NCBI GenBank assembly: GCA_028692745.1
Contig: JAQUWR010000004.1
Span: forward strand, 1-35,616
Source: Minisyncoccota bacterium
GTDB taxonomy: Bacteria > Patescibacteriota > Minisyncoccia > Minisyncoccales > Minisyncoccaceae
Direction of reading: 5' to 3'
DNA length: 35,616 bases
Shown: one piece after another, positions 1 to 10,641 of the stretch
How the letters are laid out: the number at the start of each line of letters is the position of its first letter
Position numbering within the stretch: the first letter of the stretch is position 1
Notes under the pieces: generated by a model
What the model saw: only the letters and a program-made list of their open reading frames with translations
Database searches by the model: none
What the model was told of the DNA's origin: nothing
Position numbers and translations under genes: made by a program

Positions 1-7
1 CCTTGCT

Positions 8-1623
<1,616 letters not shown>

Positions 1624-1626
1624 TTA

Positions 1627-2499
1627 TTATTCCATTGCTTCTTTAGTTGACGATATTTCGCAAACCTCTGAAGTTATTTGTTCTTGTCTTGCTTTATTAT
1701 AGTCTAATCTTAATTCTTCAAGAAGACCCTTTGCATTATCAGATGCATTTCTCATTGCCATCATTCTTGCTGAATGTTCTGAAGTATTTGCAGAAAGAAT
1801 AAACTGATAAATTAAATATTCAACAAACACAGGGATTACATCATCTAAAATTATTTTACTTGAAGGCTCAAGCAAATAATCTGTTTCTTTCTTCTGTGAT
1901 TCTTCTTTCAAGAAATTATCAAATGTTTCTTTTTCTAAAGGAAACAATTGAACTTTTGTTGGTTTTTGAATAAAAGATGAAAAGAAGTGCGTATAAAACA
2001 AATATATTTTTTGGTATTTATTTTCTAAAAAAGATTTAACTAAAAAGTCAGAAATTTCTTTAGTTTGATTAAACCTCCAATAATCACCAATTCCCGAAAA
2101 ACTATGAACTATCTCATTATTTTTCTTATAAAATTCAATTGATTTTTTTCCAATTGGCATTATTTCTATTTCTCCTTGCTTTTTAATTGCTTCTAATTCT
2201 TTATTGGTAAACTTTATTAAATTACTATTAAAGGAACCACAAAACCCTCTATCAGAAGCAATAACACAAACTAATATTTTTTTAATTTCTCTTTTTTCTA
2301 AAAAAACAGAATTACCTTCTTTTAAAGCTTTTTCTATTCTTCTTAAGACATTAGCTAGTTGTTGAGCAAAAGGTTTTGAATCTAAGAATCTTTTCTGGGT
2401 TTTTCTCATCTTTAAAGCTGAAAAAGTCTCTAAAGCAGAAGTAAGCTCAGAAATATTCTTGACTGAAGATATTTTTCCTTTAATCTCTCTTAAATCCAT
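1627..2499 (-). CDS. atpG: F1Fo ATP synthase gamma subunit
   Basis: N-terminal LREIKGKISSVKNISELTSALE and C-terminal SEHSARMMAMRNASDNAKGLLEELRLDYNKARQEQITSEV. Confidence 0.97.
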   Translation of the reverse strand: MDLREIKGKISSVKNISELTSALETFSALKMRKTQKRFLDSKPFAQQLANVLRRIEKALKEGNSVFLEKREIKKILVCVIASDRGFCGSFNSNLIKFTNKELEAIKKQGEIEIMPIGKKSIEFYKKNNEIVHSFSGIGDYWRFNQTKEISDFLVKSFLENKYQKIYLFYTHFFSSFIQKPTKVQLFPLEKETFDNFLKEESQKKETDYLLEPSSKIILDDVIPVFVEYLIYQFILSANTSEHSARMMAMRNASDNAKGLLEELRLDYNKARQEQITSEVCEISSTKEAME

Positions 2500-3991
2500 A
2501 ATCAGCTTTAATTTTTTTAATTATTTCTAAAACTTTTTTCTGGTCGTCATCGCTAAAATCTTCTTTTTCTCTAATACTATTTAAAATTTCTTTGTGATTA
2601 ATTTCAACTTCTTCTATTAAATCTTTCTCAAGATTTTTAATTTTGTTTAAAGGAATATCTTCTAATTCACCATTAACTCCTGCGAAAATAATAATCACTT
2701 CTTTTTCAAAAGGCATTGGATTTAAATCGTCTTGTCTTAATATTTCTCTAATTCTTTTTCCTTTTTCGATTGTTTTTTTAGTTTGCGGGTCAAGCTCTTC
2801 AGTAAACTCAGAGAATCTTTCTAATTCTTGAAATTGAGCTAAATCAAGCTTAAGACGTCCTGCTACTTTTTTCATTGGTTTTAATTGGGCAGCTGAACCT
2901 ACTCTTGAAACAGAAGTTCCGACATCTATAGCTGGTTTTTGTTCTTTTTTAAACATAGTTGAGTTTAAAAATATTTGTCCATCAGTAATAGATATTACAT
3001 TGGTAGGAATATATCCAGAAATATCTCCAGCTTGAGTTTCAATAATTGGTAATGCTGTTAAAGATCCTCCTCCTCTTTCAGGTGAAAGCTTAGCAGCTCT
3101 TTCTAATAAACGAGAATGAAGATAAAAAACATCCCCTGGATAAGCTTCTCTACCTGGTGGACGTCTTAAAATTAATGAAATCTCTCTCCAAGCCCAAGCT
3201 TGTTTTGTTAGATCGTCATAAACAACTAAAGCATCTTCTTTATTATCTCTAAAATACTCTCCTATTGTTGCGCCAGAAAAAGGAGCCAAATATACGAAAC
3301 TAGCTGGATCATCAGCAGCAGCAAAAACCACTGTTGTGTATTCCATTGCCCCTTCTCTTTCTAAAGTACTAATTAATCTTTTAACTTTACTTTTCTTTTG
3401 ACCGCAAGCAACATAAATACAGTATGGTCTATTTTTCTCTTTCTTTTGATTTATTATTGTATCAATAGCAATAGCTGTTTTTCCTAAACTCCTGTCTCCA
3501 ATAATTAATTCTCTTTGTCCTTTTCCAATAGGAATTAAAGCATCTACCATTTTAATTCCAGTATGTATTGGAGCTGAAACAGGGCTTCTTTCAATAACTG
3601 ATGGCCCTTTTCTTTCTAATGGCAAATATTCATCTGCTTTAATTTCTCCTTTTCCATCAAGAGGTCTTCCTAAAGGATCAACCACCCTACCTAAAAGAGA
3701 TTTTCCAACTGGAATAGAAAAAACTTTTTTAGTTCTTTTTGCTATCATTCCTTCTTTAATGTTTCTGCTTTCTCCTAATACAACTACTCCAACCTCATAT
3801 TCTTCTAAATTTAAAACCAACCCCAAAACATTGGCTTCCTCAAATTCAATAAGTTCAAAATTTTCTACATTCTTTAGTCCAGAAAGTTTCACTACGCCAT
3901 CCTTAACCTCGATTACCTCTCCGGTTTCTTCTAATTCTCCTTTAATTTCTAAACCTTTTAATTGTTGTTTAAACTGTTCTATTAAGTCCAT
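2480..3991 (-). CDS. atpA: F1Fo ATP synthase alpha subunit
   Basis: GDRSLGKTAIAIDTI P-loop, RRPPGREAYPGDVFYLHSRLLERAAKLS. Confidence 0.98.
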   Translation of the reverse strand: MDLIEQFKQQLKGLEIKGELEETGEVIEVKDGVVKLSGLKNVENFELIEFEEANVLGLVLNLEEYEVGVVVLGESRNIKEGMIAKRTKKVFSIPVGKSLLGRVVDPLGRPLDGKGEIKADEYLPLERKGPSVIERSPVSAPIHTGIKMVDALIPIGKGQRELIIGDRSLGKTAIAIDTIINQKKEKNRPYCIYVACGQKKSKVKRLISTLEREGAMEYTTVVFAAADDPASFVYLAPFSGATIGEYFRDNKEDALVVYDDLTKQAWAWREISLILRRPPGREAYPGDVFYLHSRLLERAAKLSPERGGGSLTALPIIETQAGDISGYIPTNVISITDGQIFLNSTMFKKEQKPAIDVGTSVSRVGSAAQLKPMKKVAGRLKLDLAQFQELERFSEFTEELDPQTKKTIEKGKRIREILRQDDLNPMPFEKEVIIIFAGVNGELEDIPLNKIKNLEKDLIEEVEINHKEILNSIREKEDFSDDDQKKVLEIIKKIKADYGFKRD

Positions 3992-4367
3992 ATTTCTTTT
4001 TCATCTTTATCAAAACATCCTTTAAAGAAGCTTTGATAAAGATGTCTTTTGTTTTTAAACGGAAACCCGCCAAAAGACTCTCATCTAAAGAATAATTAAT
4101 TTCTTTTTTTTCTTTAAGAATATCTTGAATCTTTATTTCTAATTCTTCTTTTAACTCTTTGTCAAAATCTAAAGCCGATACTAATTCTGCAATCTCTTCT
4201 TTCTTATAAATATTTTCTGCTTTTTTCAAAATAGGAAAAAGAAGTTCTTTCTTTTTTTCTAAAATTTTTAAAAGATTAGAAAAAATCTCTTGCTTTTTTT
4301 CTGGATTCTCTTTAAGAGACAAGTATAAACTTCTAGCTAGAATTGTTACTTCTTTTTCTTTCTTCAT
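3969..4367 (-). CDS. atpH: F1Fo ATP synthase delta subunit
   Basis: Position between b and alpha; size and helical composition plus C-terminal DESLLAGFRLKTKDIFIKASLKDVLIKMKK. Confidence 0.85.
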   Translation of the reverse strand: MKKEKEVTILARSLYLSLKENPEKKQEIFSNLLKILEKKKELLFPILKKAENIYKKEEIAELVSALDFDKELKEELEIKIQDILKEKKEINYSLDESLLAGFRLKTKDIFIKASLKDVLIKMKKKYGLNRTV

Positions 4368-4846
4368 ATACTCTTTAAAAATTCTTCTGTCACTTTCTTA
4401 TTCTTTTCTTGGTCAATGTTTTCTTTCAAAATCTTCTCAGCTAAAACAAAAGAACTATCAATAACAATTTTTTCCATTTTTTCTTTTTCTTTTTCTTTTA
4501 TTTCTTCTGCTTCTTTTTGAGCTTTTAACAAAAGACTTTCTCTTTCTTTTTCAGCTAAAAGAATTGCCTCACTAATCTTTTCTTTTCCTTGCCTTTCAGC
4601 GTCAAGAATTATTTTTTTCTTTTTTTCTTCATTTTCCTTATCAGCTTTTTCTTTAACTTCTCTTATTTTATTAAGATTTTCTTCTGCTTCTTTAGATTTA
4701 TTAATACCATCCTCTATTTGATCTCTTCTTTTTTTCATTAAACCCAAAAATGGAGCATAAACAAAACTCTTTAATACAAAGAAAAGAATAGCAAAGTTAA
4801 TTAATTGTCCTATTAAAATTTTCCAATCTATATTTAAGCCTTCCAT
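4364..4846 (-). CDS. atpF: F1Fo ATP synthase b subunit
   Basis: N-terminal TM segment followed by a long charged coiled coil; position between c and delta. Confidence 0.92.
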   Translation of the reverse strand: MEGLNIDWKILIGQLINFAILFFVLKSFVYAPFLGLMKKRRDQIEDGINKSKEAEENLNKIREVKEKADKENEEKKKKIILDAERQGKEKISEAILLAEKERESLLLKAQKEAEEIKEKEKEKMEKIVIDSSFVLAEKILKENIDQEKNKKVTEEFLKSI

Positions 4847-4852
4847 TGTTTA

Positions 4853-5083
<231 letters not shown>

Positions 5084-5347
5084 TTAATTTTTATTATTTT
5101 TATTTAACGACCTTTTTTCTAAAAATGGCAACACCAATTTATAGACATCAATAATGGTTAACACTATTCCTATAAAAATAAACATTAAAAGGAATACTGG
5201 AAACTTATCAAATTTCTGATCAAAAAACAAGCCCAACAATATACAAACAACTAATGGCAATGCTATTAAAAAGCCTAATTCTGATCCTAAAAAAAGCGCT
5301 TGGCCAAAACCTTTTTTAATGTTCTTGGTGTTCTGTGTGATAGACAT
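5084..5347 (-). CDS. AtpI/AtpZ-like small membrane protein
   Basis: 87 aa, two TM helices, GSELGFLIALPLVVCILLGLFFDQKF; encoded between atpB and atpE. Confidence 0.7.
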   Translation of the reverse strand: MSITQNTKNIKKGFGQALFLGSELGFLIALPLVVCILLGLFFDQKFDKFPVFLLMFIFIGIVLTIIDVYKLVLPFLEKRSLNKNNKN

Positions 5348-6023
5348 AAAATACTGTAATTAATGATGAAAATACTAATGCTTGAATAAAAGCAACAAAT
5401 AATTCTAATCCTAAAAATGGCAAAGGAAGAAAATATGGAGCCATTACATAAACAATCATTAAAAGAATTTCCCCAGCAAAAAGATTTCCAAAAAGCCTTA
5501 CCCCTAAAGAAAATGTTCTAGTAAACTCTCCCATGCCTTCTAAAATTCCCACAAAAAACATTATTGGATTTTTAAAGTTAAAAAACTTTTTAAAATGATC
5601 TATTACTCCTATTTTTTTTAAAGCAACAATATGAATAAAGGCCATAGCAAAAATAGCCAAAGCTAAAGTAAAGTGCAAATCAGAACTGGGAGACCTTAAA
5701 AATGGAAAAACCCCTAAACCAGGGATTATTTCTAATAAATTATTTAAAAAAATAAACAAAAAAAGTGTTGCTGATAAAGGAAATACTTCTTCTGTTTTTT
5801 TTCTGTCACCAGTCATGCTGTCAAAAAGACTAAATATTGTTTCTAGAATTATTTCAAAAAAATTCTGTACTTTTCCTGGAATTATTTCTTTTTTTCTAAA
5901 AGCAAAAACAAAAAGACCCATCATTAAAATAGCAATTAAAACACTCAAAACAAAGGTATTAGTTATTTCTATACCAAACAAATTAAACAGTGGTTCACCT
6001 GATAAAGCTATATGTATTTGCAT
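5316..6023 (-). CDS. atpB: F1Fo ATP synthase a subunit
   Basis: Multi-TM; SLGVRLFGNLFAGEILLMIV contains the conserved stator arginine helix. Confidence 0.96.
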   Translation of the reverse strand: MQIHIALSGEPLFNLFGIEITNTFVLSVLIAILMMGLFVFAFRKKEIIPGKVQNFFEIILETIFSLFDSMTGDRKKTEEVFPLSATLFLFIFLNNLLEIIPGLGVFPFLRSPSSDLHFTLALAIFAMAFIHIVALKKIGVIDHFKKFFNFKNPIMFFVGILEGMGEFTRTFSLGVRLFGNLFAGEILLMIVYVMAPYFLPLPFLGLELFVAFIQALVFSSLITVFYVYHTEHQEH

Positions 6024-6057
6024 ATTTAAAAAATAATTTGGCTAATTCGCCAATTAC

Positions 6058-6085
6058 ATCTTACCTAAAAAGAACTTAATGTCAA
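6058..6085 (-). promoter_or_regulatory. Sigma70-type promoter for the atp operon
   Basis: Minus strand TTGACA (6085-6080), 16 bp spacer, TAAGAT (6063-6058); atpB ATG at 6023. Confidence 0.65.
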
Positions 6086-6086
6086 G

Positions 6087-6113
6087 AAAAAAAGTAATCA
6101 TTACTGATTACTT
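6087..6113 (-). terminator. Rho-independent terminator overlapping the 3' end of the 83-aa ORF
   Basis: Minus strand AAGTAATCA GTAA TGATTACTT followed by TTTTT; 9-bp perfect stem. Confidence 0.75.
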
Positions 6114-6352
6114 GAACACTCTTCTTTAAGATCTTTTATCCCTCTTTGAAGGTCTTTAGAAAATTTTATATATCCAGAAAGTGTAAAAAATAGATCATTC
6201 TCTGGCAAATCTTCGTTCATAAAAATAATGTTATCTGCACTTAAAGCATAATTTAAGAAAAAATTTGAAATTTTTTGTACTGGGGTTTCTTCAGGGAAAG
6301 GAAAAATTATTTCTACTTCTTCGTCATTAATTAAATTTTCCTCTACAAACAT
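6101..6352 (-). CDS. Small acidic hypothetical protein (83 aa)
   Basis: ORF with Shine-Dalgarno-like AAGGTGGT 3 nt upstream of ATG and a terminator at its 3' end. Confidence 0.65.
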   Translation of the reverse strand: MFVEENLINDEEVEIIFPFPEETPVQKISNFFLNYALSADNIIFMNEDLPENDLFFTLSGYIKFSKDLQRGIKDLKEECSSNQ

Positions 6353-6387
6353 ATTACCACCTTTTAAAAATTACTATATTAGTAGTA

Positions 6388-7605
6388 TCACTTTAATGCT
6401 TTTCTTACAATATCTCTATCGTCCCAAGGAATCTTTTTTCCGTTTTTAACACATATCCATGGTTCACAACCCTTACCAGTAATAATAACTACATCTCCCG
6501 AAACAGCCAAAGATAAAGCTTTTTTAATCGCCTCTTCTCTATCTAATATTTTTTCTGCTTTAAAAGAGCCAGAAGCTACTTGATTAATAATTTCCATTGG
6601 ATCTTCATCATAAGGGTCTTCGTTGGTTACAATAACCACGTCTCCATATTTTTCAGCAATACTACCTAAAACTGGCCTTTTCCACTTATCTCTTCCTCCT
6701 CCACAAGCACCTAAAACACAAATTAATTTTCCATTATTCGGCTTTAAAAAACTATATACTTTTTCTAAAGCAACTGGTGTAAAAGCATAATCAACAAAAA
6801 CCTTAAAAGGACTTTGAATAACCTCTTCCATTCTTCCTGGTATTTGTTCTACTTTTTTAATTCCATCTCTACACTTTTCTAAGCTAATTTTTTCTGAAAA
6901 ACCAATAGCAATGCCTGCTAAAAGGTTATATACATTAAAATCAAATAAAAGCTTTGATTCAAAGTCAATGTTTTGAACTTTAAATTTAGTCCCTTTATAG
7001 CTAGTTTCTACGTTTTCTGCTTTTATTTCTGCGTCATTGTTTTCAATCCCATAAGTAATTGTTTTGTTTGCTGGAAAAGAAAGAAAATAGTCTTTATGCT
7101 GATCATCTATATTTATAATGTGAACATCTTTAACGGCCTTAAATAGTTCCCCCTTGGCTTTTTTATAATTCTCAAATCCTTTATGAGCTTCAATATGCTC
7201 TGGGTTTAAATTAGTAATTAAAGCTGTTTTAAAATTAATAAACTTGTGCCTATATTGTTTTATTCCTTCTGATGTTACCTCTATAACAGCATAATCACAT
7301 TTTTCCTTAACTGCTTTTCTTAAAAAATTTTGCAAGACAAATCTTCCCGGCATTGTCATTTTTAATCTGTTTTCTTCTGTCTTATCTCCTACTTTAAAAG
7401 CAATGGACGTAGAAGAAGCTACTTTATATCCTGCTTCTTCTAATATTTTTGTTGTAATACTTATAGTTGTTGATTTTCCATTAGTTCCAGTAACACCGAT
7501 AACTTTTATTTTTCTAGAAGGAAAACCATTTAAAAAAGCTCCTAAAAAAGCAAAAGTTAAATGATAAAAATTCTTAATAAATTCTGGTATTAATTTTTTA
7601 ATCAT
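6388..7605 (-). CDS. MurE-like Mur ligase lacking a full N-terminal UDP-binding domain
   Basis: GVTGTNGKSTT P-loop, NLNPEHIEAHKGFENYKKAKGELF, FVDYAFTPVALEKVY, CVLGACGGGRDKWKRP. Confidence 0.88.
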   Translation of the reverse strand: MIKKLIPEFIKNFYHLTFAFLGAFLNGFPSRKIKVIGVTGTNGKSTTISITTKILEEAGYKVASSTSIAFKVGDKTEENRLKMTMPGRFVLQNFLRKAVKEKCDYAVIEVTSEGIKQYRHKFINFKTALITNLNPEHIEAHKGFENYKKAKGELFKAVKDVHIINIDDQHKDYFLSFPANKTITYGIENNDAEIKAENVETSYKGTKFKVQNIDFESKLLFDFNVYNLLAGIAIGFSEKISLEKCRDGIKKVEQIPGRMEEVIQSPFKVFVDYAFTPVALEKVYSFLKPNNGKLICVLGACGGGRDKWKRPVLGSIAEKYGDVVIVTNEDPYDEDPMEIINQVASGSFKAEKILDREEAIKKALSLAVSGDVVIITGKGCEPWICVKNGKKIPWDDRDIVRKALK

Positions 7606-8144
7606 TTTTTTAAAAACTTTAAAGCTGATTTTATCCTTTCTTCTGGAGCTTCAATTTCGCTTGGGATATTTGTTACTGCCTGAACAATTTCTTCTTTTGA
7701 AAAACCCAAAGAAACTAAAGCCTTATATGCTTCGTCTTTTTGAACTGGTTTTTTAATTTCTTTGATCTTTCCTGTAATCTCTAAAAGAATTTTTTGCAAT
7801 TTCTTTTGCCCAACACCCTTTACTGGAATCTCTCCTTTTTCTAAAGAATCCTTAAGCTTCTCTAAAGAACCAACAGAAGACAAAATCATTGCTGTTTTTG
7901 GACCTATTCCTGAAACATGATTAAGAGTTTTAAAAAGCTCTAATTCATTTAAAGACAAAAATCCATAAAGCTCTAAAACTTTTTCTCCCATAAAAAGGAA
8001 TGTATAAAAATCTTTATCTTCCCCAATCCTTACTTTTTCTAAATTGTTAGAAGATAAAAAAATCTCAAAGCCTAGGCCCTGTTTATTGACTATTACTGAT
8101 TTATCATCCTTATAAGTTACTCTACCTGACACAAAACTAATCAT
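7602..8144 (-). CDS. ruvA: Holliday junction helicase subunit RuvA
   Basis: HhH motif HVSGIGPKTAMILSS and VKGVGQKKLQKILLE; C-terminal UBA-like EAYKALVSLGFSKEE. Confidence 0.93.
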   Translation of the reverse strand: MISFVSGRVTYKDDKSVIVNKQGLGFEIFLSSNNLEKVRIGEDKDFYTFLFMGEKVLELYGFLSLNELELFKTLNHVSGIGPKTAMILSSVGSLEKLKDSLEKGEIPVKGVGQKKLQKILLEITGKIKEIKKPVQKDEAYKALVSLGFSKEEIVQAVTNIPSEIEAPEERIKSALKFLKK

Positions 8145-8184
8145 TAGTTTAAATATATCACTATTTACTAAATCAGGAAAGGAC

Positions 8185-8215
8185 TTGCATATTTTAGGTA
8201 TTTAGTGTATATAAT
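8185..8215 (+). promoter_or_regulatory. Promoter for rpsT
   Basis: TATAAT at 8210-8215, ATG 8222 seven nt downstream; TTGCAT at 8185-8190 with a long 19-bp spacer. Confidence 0.5.
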
Positions 8216-8221
8216 ATCCAT

Positions 8222-8479
8222 ATGCCAATTAAAATATCTGCAAAAAAACAGCTTAGACAAAGCTTAAAAAGGAAAAAAGGAAACGATATTAAGAAAAAAA
8301 ACATGAAAGAGCTTATTAAAAAAGCTGATATTTTATTTGCAGAAGGAAAAAAAGAAGAGTTAGAAAAAATGATTCCCAGTATCTACAAAGCAATAGACAA
8401 AGCGACTAAAACAGGTATTATTAAAAAAAATACAGCTGGTAGAAAAAAATCAAGAATTGCTAAAAATCTAAACAAATAA
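8222..8479 (+). CDS. rpsT: 30S ribosomal protein bS20
   Basis: MPIKISAKKQLRQSLKRKKGNDIKKKNMKELIKK ... IDKATKTGIIKKNTAGRKKSRIAKNLNK. Confidence 0.94.
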   Translation: MPIKISAKKQLRQSLKRKKGNDIKKKNMKELIKKADILFAEGKKEELEKMIPSIYKAIDKATKTGIIKKNTAGRKKSRIAKNLNK

Positions 8480-9394
8480 TTACACATCAAGGATCAAAAA
8501 ATCTAAAGCAATTTCAGGACTAATACGTCCTGTTTTTATGTCTGTATCTAAAGAAACAATTCTTTCGTATATTCTTTTCAAATCTTCCATTGAAAAGTTT
8601 TTGGCTTGAGATATTGATTTTCTTAAAACATATGGATTCATTCCTAAAACTTCTGGATTTTTAATATTTTTAACACTAAGAATATTTCTGAATTGAAAAG
8701 CTATCATTGAAAAAATATATGGTACTGCGTCTCCACTTTCAATATGATGTTTAATCAAATCTATTGCTATTTTCTTTTCTCTTCTTGCGATAGCATCTAT
8801 TGTATCAAATATATTATTATCAAAAACAGGAGAAACTAATAACTCAACATCTTTTTCTTTTATTGTTTTTTCTGAATAATTGATTAGCTTTTCTATTTCT
8901 TTTGACATTCTCCATAAATCATTACCAACAAATTCTACTAATTTGTTTAAAGCATTGTCTTCTATTTCTCTTTTATTTAATTTTTTCTTTACCCATTTTT
9001 TAATCTGATCTATTCTTAAAAAATTAAAGCCTTCTACTTTTGCTTTTTCTTTTAACAAAGAAAACAATTTGTCTCTTGAAGAAATATCCCCGTCTTCAAC
9101 AATAATAAGAATATTCATAGAATCAAAAATTGATTGTCCTTTTTCTAGCAAGCCTTCTTTAAATTTTACATTAGAAAAAACATTATTTAAAATAAATAAT
9201 TTCTTTTCTTGAAACATTGATATGCTTAAAAAATCACTTTTAAAATCATCGAAATTAATTTCTTTTGCATTTAAAAATTTCAAATTAAAACCACTATTAT
9301 GTTTTTTTCTGTACTCTTTAACAATTTCATCTATTTTTTCTTTCAGCCTATATGAATCTTTTCCATAAAAAAGTATAATCATTATTTTTGACAC
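8480..9394 (-). CDS. holA: DNA polymerase III delta subunit
   Basis: MIILFYGKDSYRLKEKIDEI start, overall size, C-terminal PYVLRKSISQAKNFSMEDLKRIYERIVSLDTDIKTGRISPEIALDFLIL. Confidence 0.9.
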   Translation of the reverse strand: MSKIMIILFYGKDSYRLKEKIDEIVKEYRKKHNSGFNLKFLNAKEINFDDFKSDFLSISMFQEKKLFILNNVFSNVKFKEGLLEKGQSIFDSMNILIIVEDGDISSRDKLFSLLKEKAKVEGFNFLRIDQIKKWVKKKLNKREIEDNALNKLVEFVGNDLWRMSKEIEKLINYSEKTIKEKDVELLVSPVFDNNIFDTIDAIARREKKIAIDLIKHHIESGDAVPYIFSMIAFQFRNILSVKNIKNPEVLGMNPYVLRKSISQAKNFSMEDLKRIYERIVSLDTDIKTGRISPEIALDFLILDV

Positions 9395-10230
9395 TTAGGA
9401 CAAAAGAACGTGCTTCTTCCTCCTTGTTTTATTCTTTTAATTATTCCTCCACATTTACATTTTTCATTTTCTTTTCCATAAACCCGAACCACCTGATGAT
9501 ATCCCCCTTTATCGCCCAATACAGTCCTAAAATCAGAAAAACTATCTCCTTTTAATTTAATCGACTCTTTTAATATACTTAACATTGCTAAATATATTTT
9601 TTTTAAATCCTTTTTATTTAATGTTTCTATTTTTCTTCTGGGATCAATTTTTGCTTCCCACAAAATATCGCTCGCATAAATATTTCCAATACCAACAATA
9701 AAATTCTGATCCATTAAAGCTTGCTTAACTACTCCTTTCTTTTTCAAAAATAATTTTTCAAAATCACTAAAATTAATCTCTAATGGTTCTGGTCCTAATA
9801 ACTCTAATTCTTTCTCTATTTCGTTTTTATTCCACAATTCAATTTTAGCAAATTTTCTTAAATCAGACAAAGCCATTTGAACCCCTTTGTCTAAAAAAAA
9901 TATAACCCTTATAAATTGGTTAGCCTTATCTTTAATAAACCTATCAGAAATCCAAGTATTATTCTTTTTTCTCCATTTACCTAGAAGAAGATGTCCTGTT
10001 ATTTTTTGATGAATCAATAATACTAAATTATCAGATAATTCAAATAAAATGTTTTTACCTCTTCTTTTTATTTCTAAAACTTTTTTACCTTTTATTTTTT
10101 TAGTAAAATTATTAAAAGAAATATTTTTAAATATTTTTTCTGAATCAGTCCATACATTAAGAAAAGTCCTGCCCTGGACTTTTTTTTCTAAACCTCTAAC
10201 AATTGTTTCTACTTCTGGAAGCTCAGGCAT
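9382..10230 (-). CDS. mutM: Formamidopyrimidine-DNA glycosylase
   Basis: MPELPEVETIVRGL start, GIGNIYASDILWEAKIDP, C-terminal zinc finger CKCGGIIKRIKQGGRSTFFCPKCQK. Confidence 0.98.
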   Translation of the reverse strand: MPELPEVETIVRGLEKKVQGRTFLNVWTDSEKIFKNISFNNFTKKIKGKKVLEIKRRGKNILFELSDNLVLLIHQKITGHLLLGKWRKKNNTWISDRFIKDKANQFIRVIFFLDKGVQMALSDLRKFAKIELWNKNEIEKELELLGPEPLEINFSDFEKLFLKKKGVVKQALMDQNFIVGIGNIYASDILWEAKIDPRRKIETLNKKDLKKIYLAMLSILKESIKLKGDSFSDFRTVLGDKGGYHQVVRVYGKENEKCKCGGIIKRIKQGGRSTFFCPKCQK

Positions 10231-10599
10231 TTAACTTAAAAACACTTGTAATTTCTTTACTATTTCTTGAGGAGTAAAATGAGCTTTTACTAAAAAGTCT
10301 TTTGCCCCTAAACCTAACCCTTTTTCAATATCTTCGCTTTGTCCTAAATTAGAAAGTATAATAATTGGTATTTCATTAACACTAGGATCTTTTTTTGCTT
10401 GTTCTAAAACCTCAAAACCGTTTATCCCTGGTAAAATTAAATCCAACAAAACAATGTCTGGTTTTTCTGTTTTAATTTTTTCCAAGCCTTCTTCCCCGTC
10501 AACAGCCAAAACAGTATCAAACCCTAGGCTAGATAATTTTTTACCCAAAAGATCTCTTAAAAACTTGTCATCTTCTATAATTAATACTTTCTTACTCAT
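10231..10599 (-). CDS. Single-domain CheY-like response regulator
   Basis: KVLIIEDDKFL ... PDIVLLDLILPGINGFEVLEQ ... PIIILSNLGQ ... GAKDFLVKAHFTP. Confidence 0.95.
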   Translation of the reverse strand: MSKKVLIIEDDKFLRDLLGKKLSSLGFDTVLAVDGEEGLEKIKTEKPDIVLLDLILPGINGFEVLEQAKKDPSVNEIPIIILSNLGQSEDIEKGLGLGAKDFLVKAHFTPQEIVKKLQVFLS

Positions 10600-10641
10600 G
10601 TTATTATGATTTTATATCAATTTTAAGATATTGTCTATAGT

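Noticed and set aside
2643-2831. Plus-strand ORF opposite atpA
   Set aside because: Low-complexity Ser/Phe/Ile-rich antisense frame of a conserved gene; no start context or family.
3759-4025. Plus-strand ORF opposite atpA/atpH
   Set aside because: Antisense of conserved coding sequence; Ser/Thr-rich composition typical of spurious frames.
5815-6036. Plus-strand ORF opposite atpB
   Set aside because: Antisense of atpB, no support.
10600-10641. TATAGAC direct repeat upstream of the histidine kinase stop / response regulator start
   Set aside because: Only two short copies in an AT-rich gap; not distinguishable from chance.
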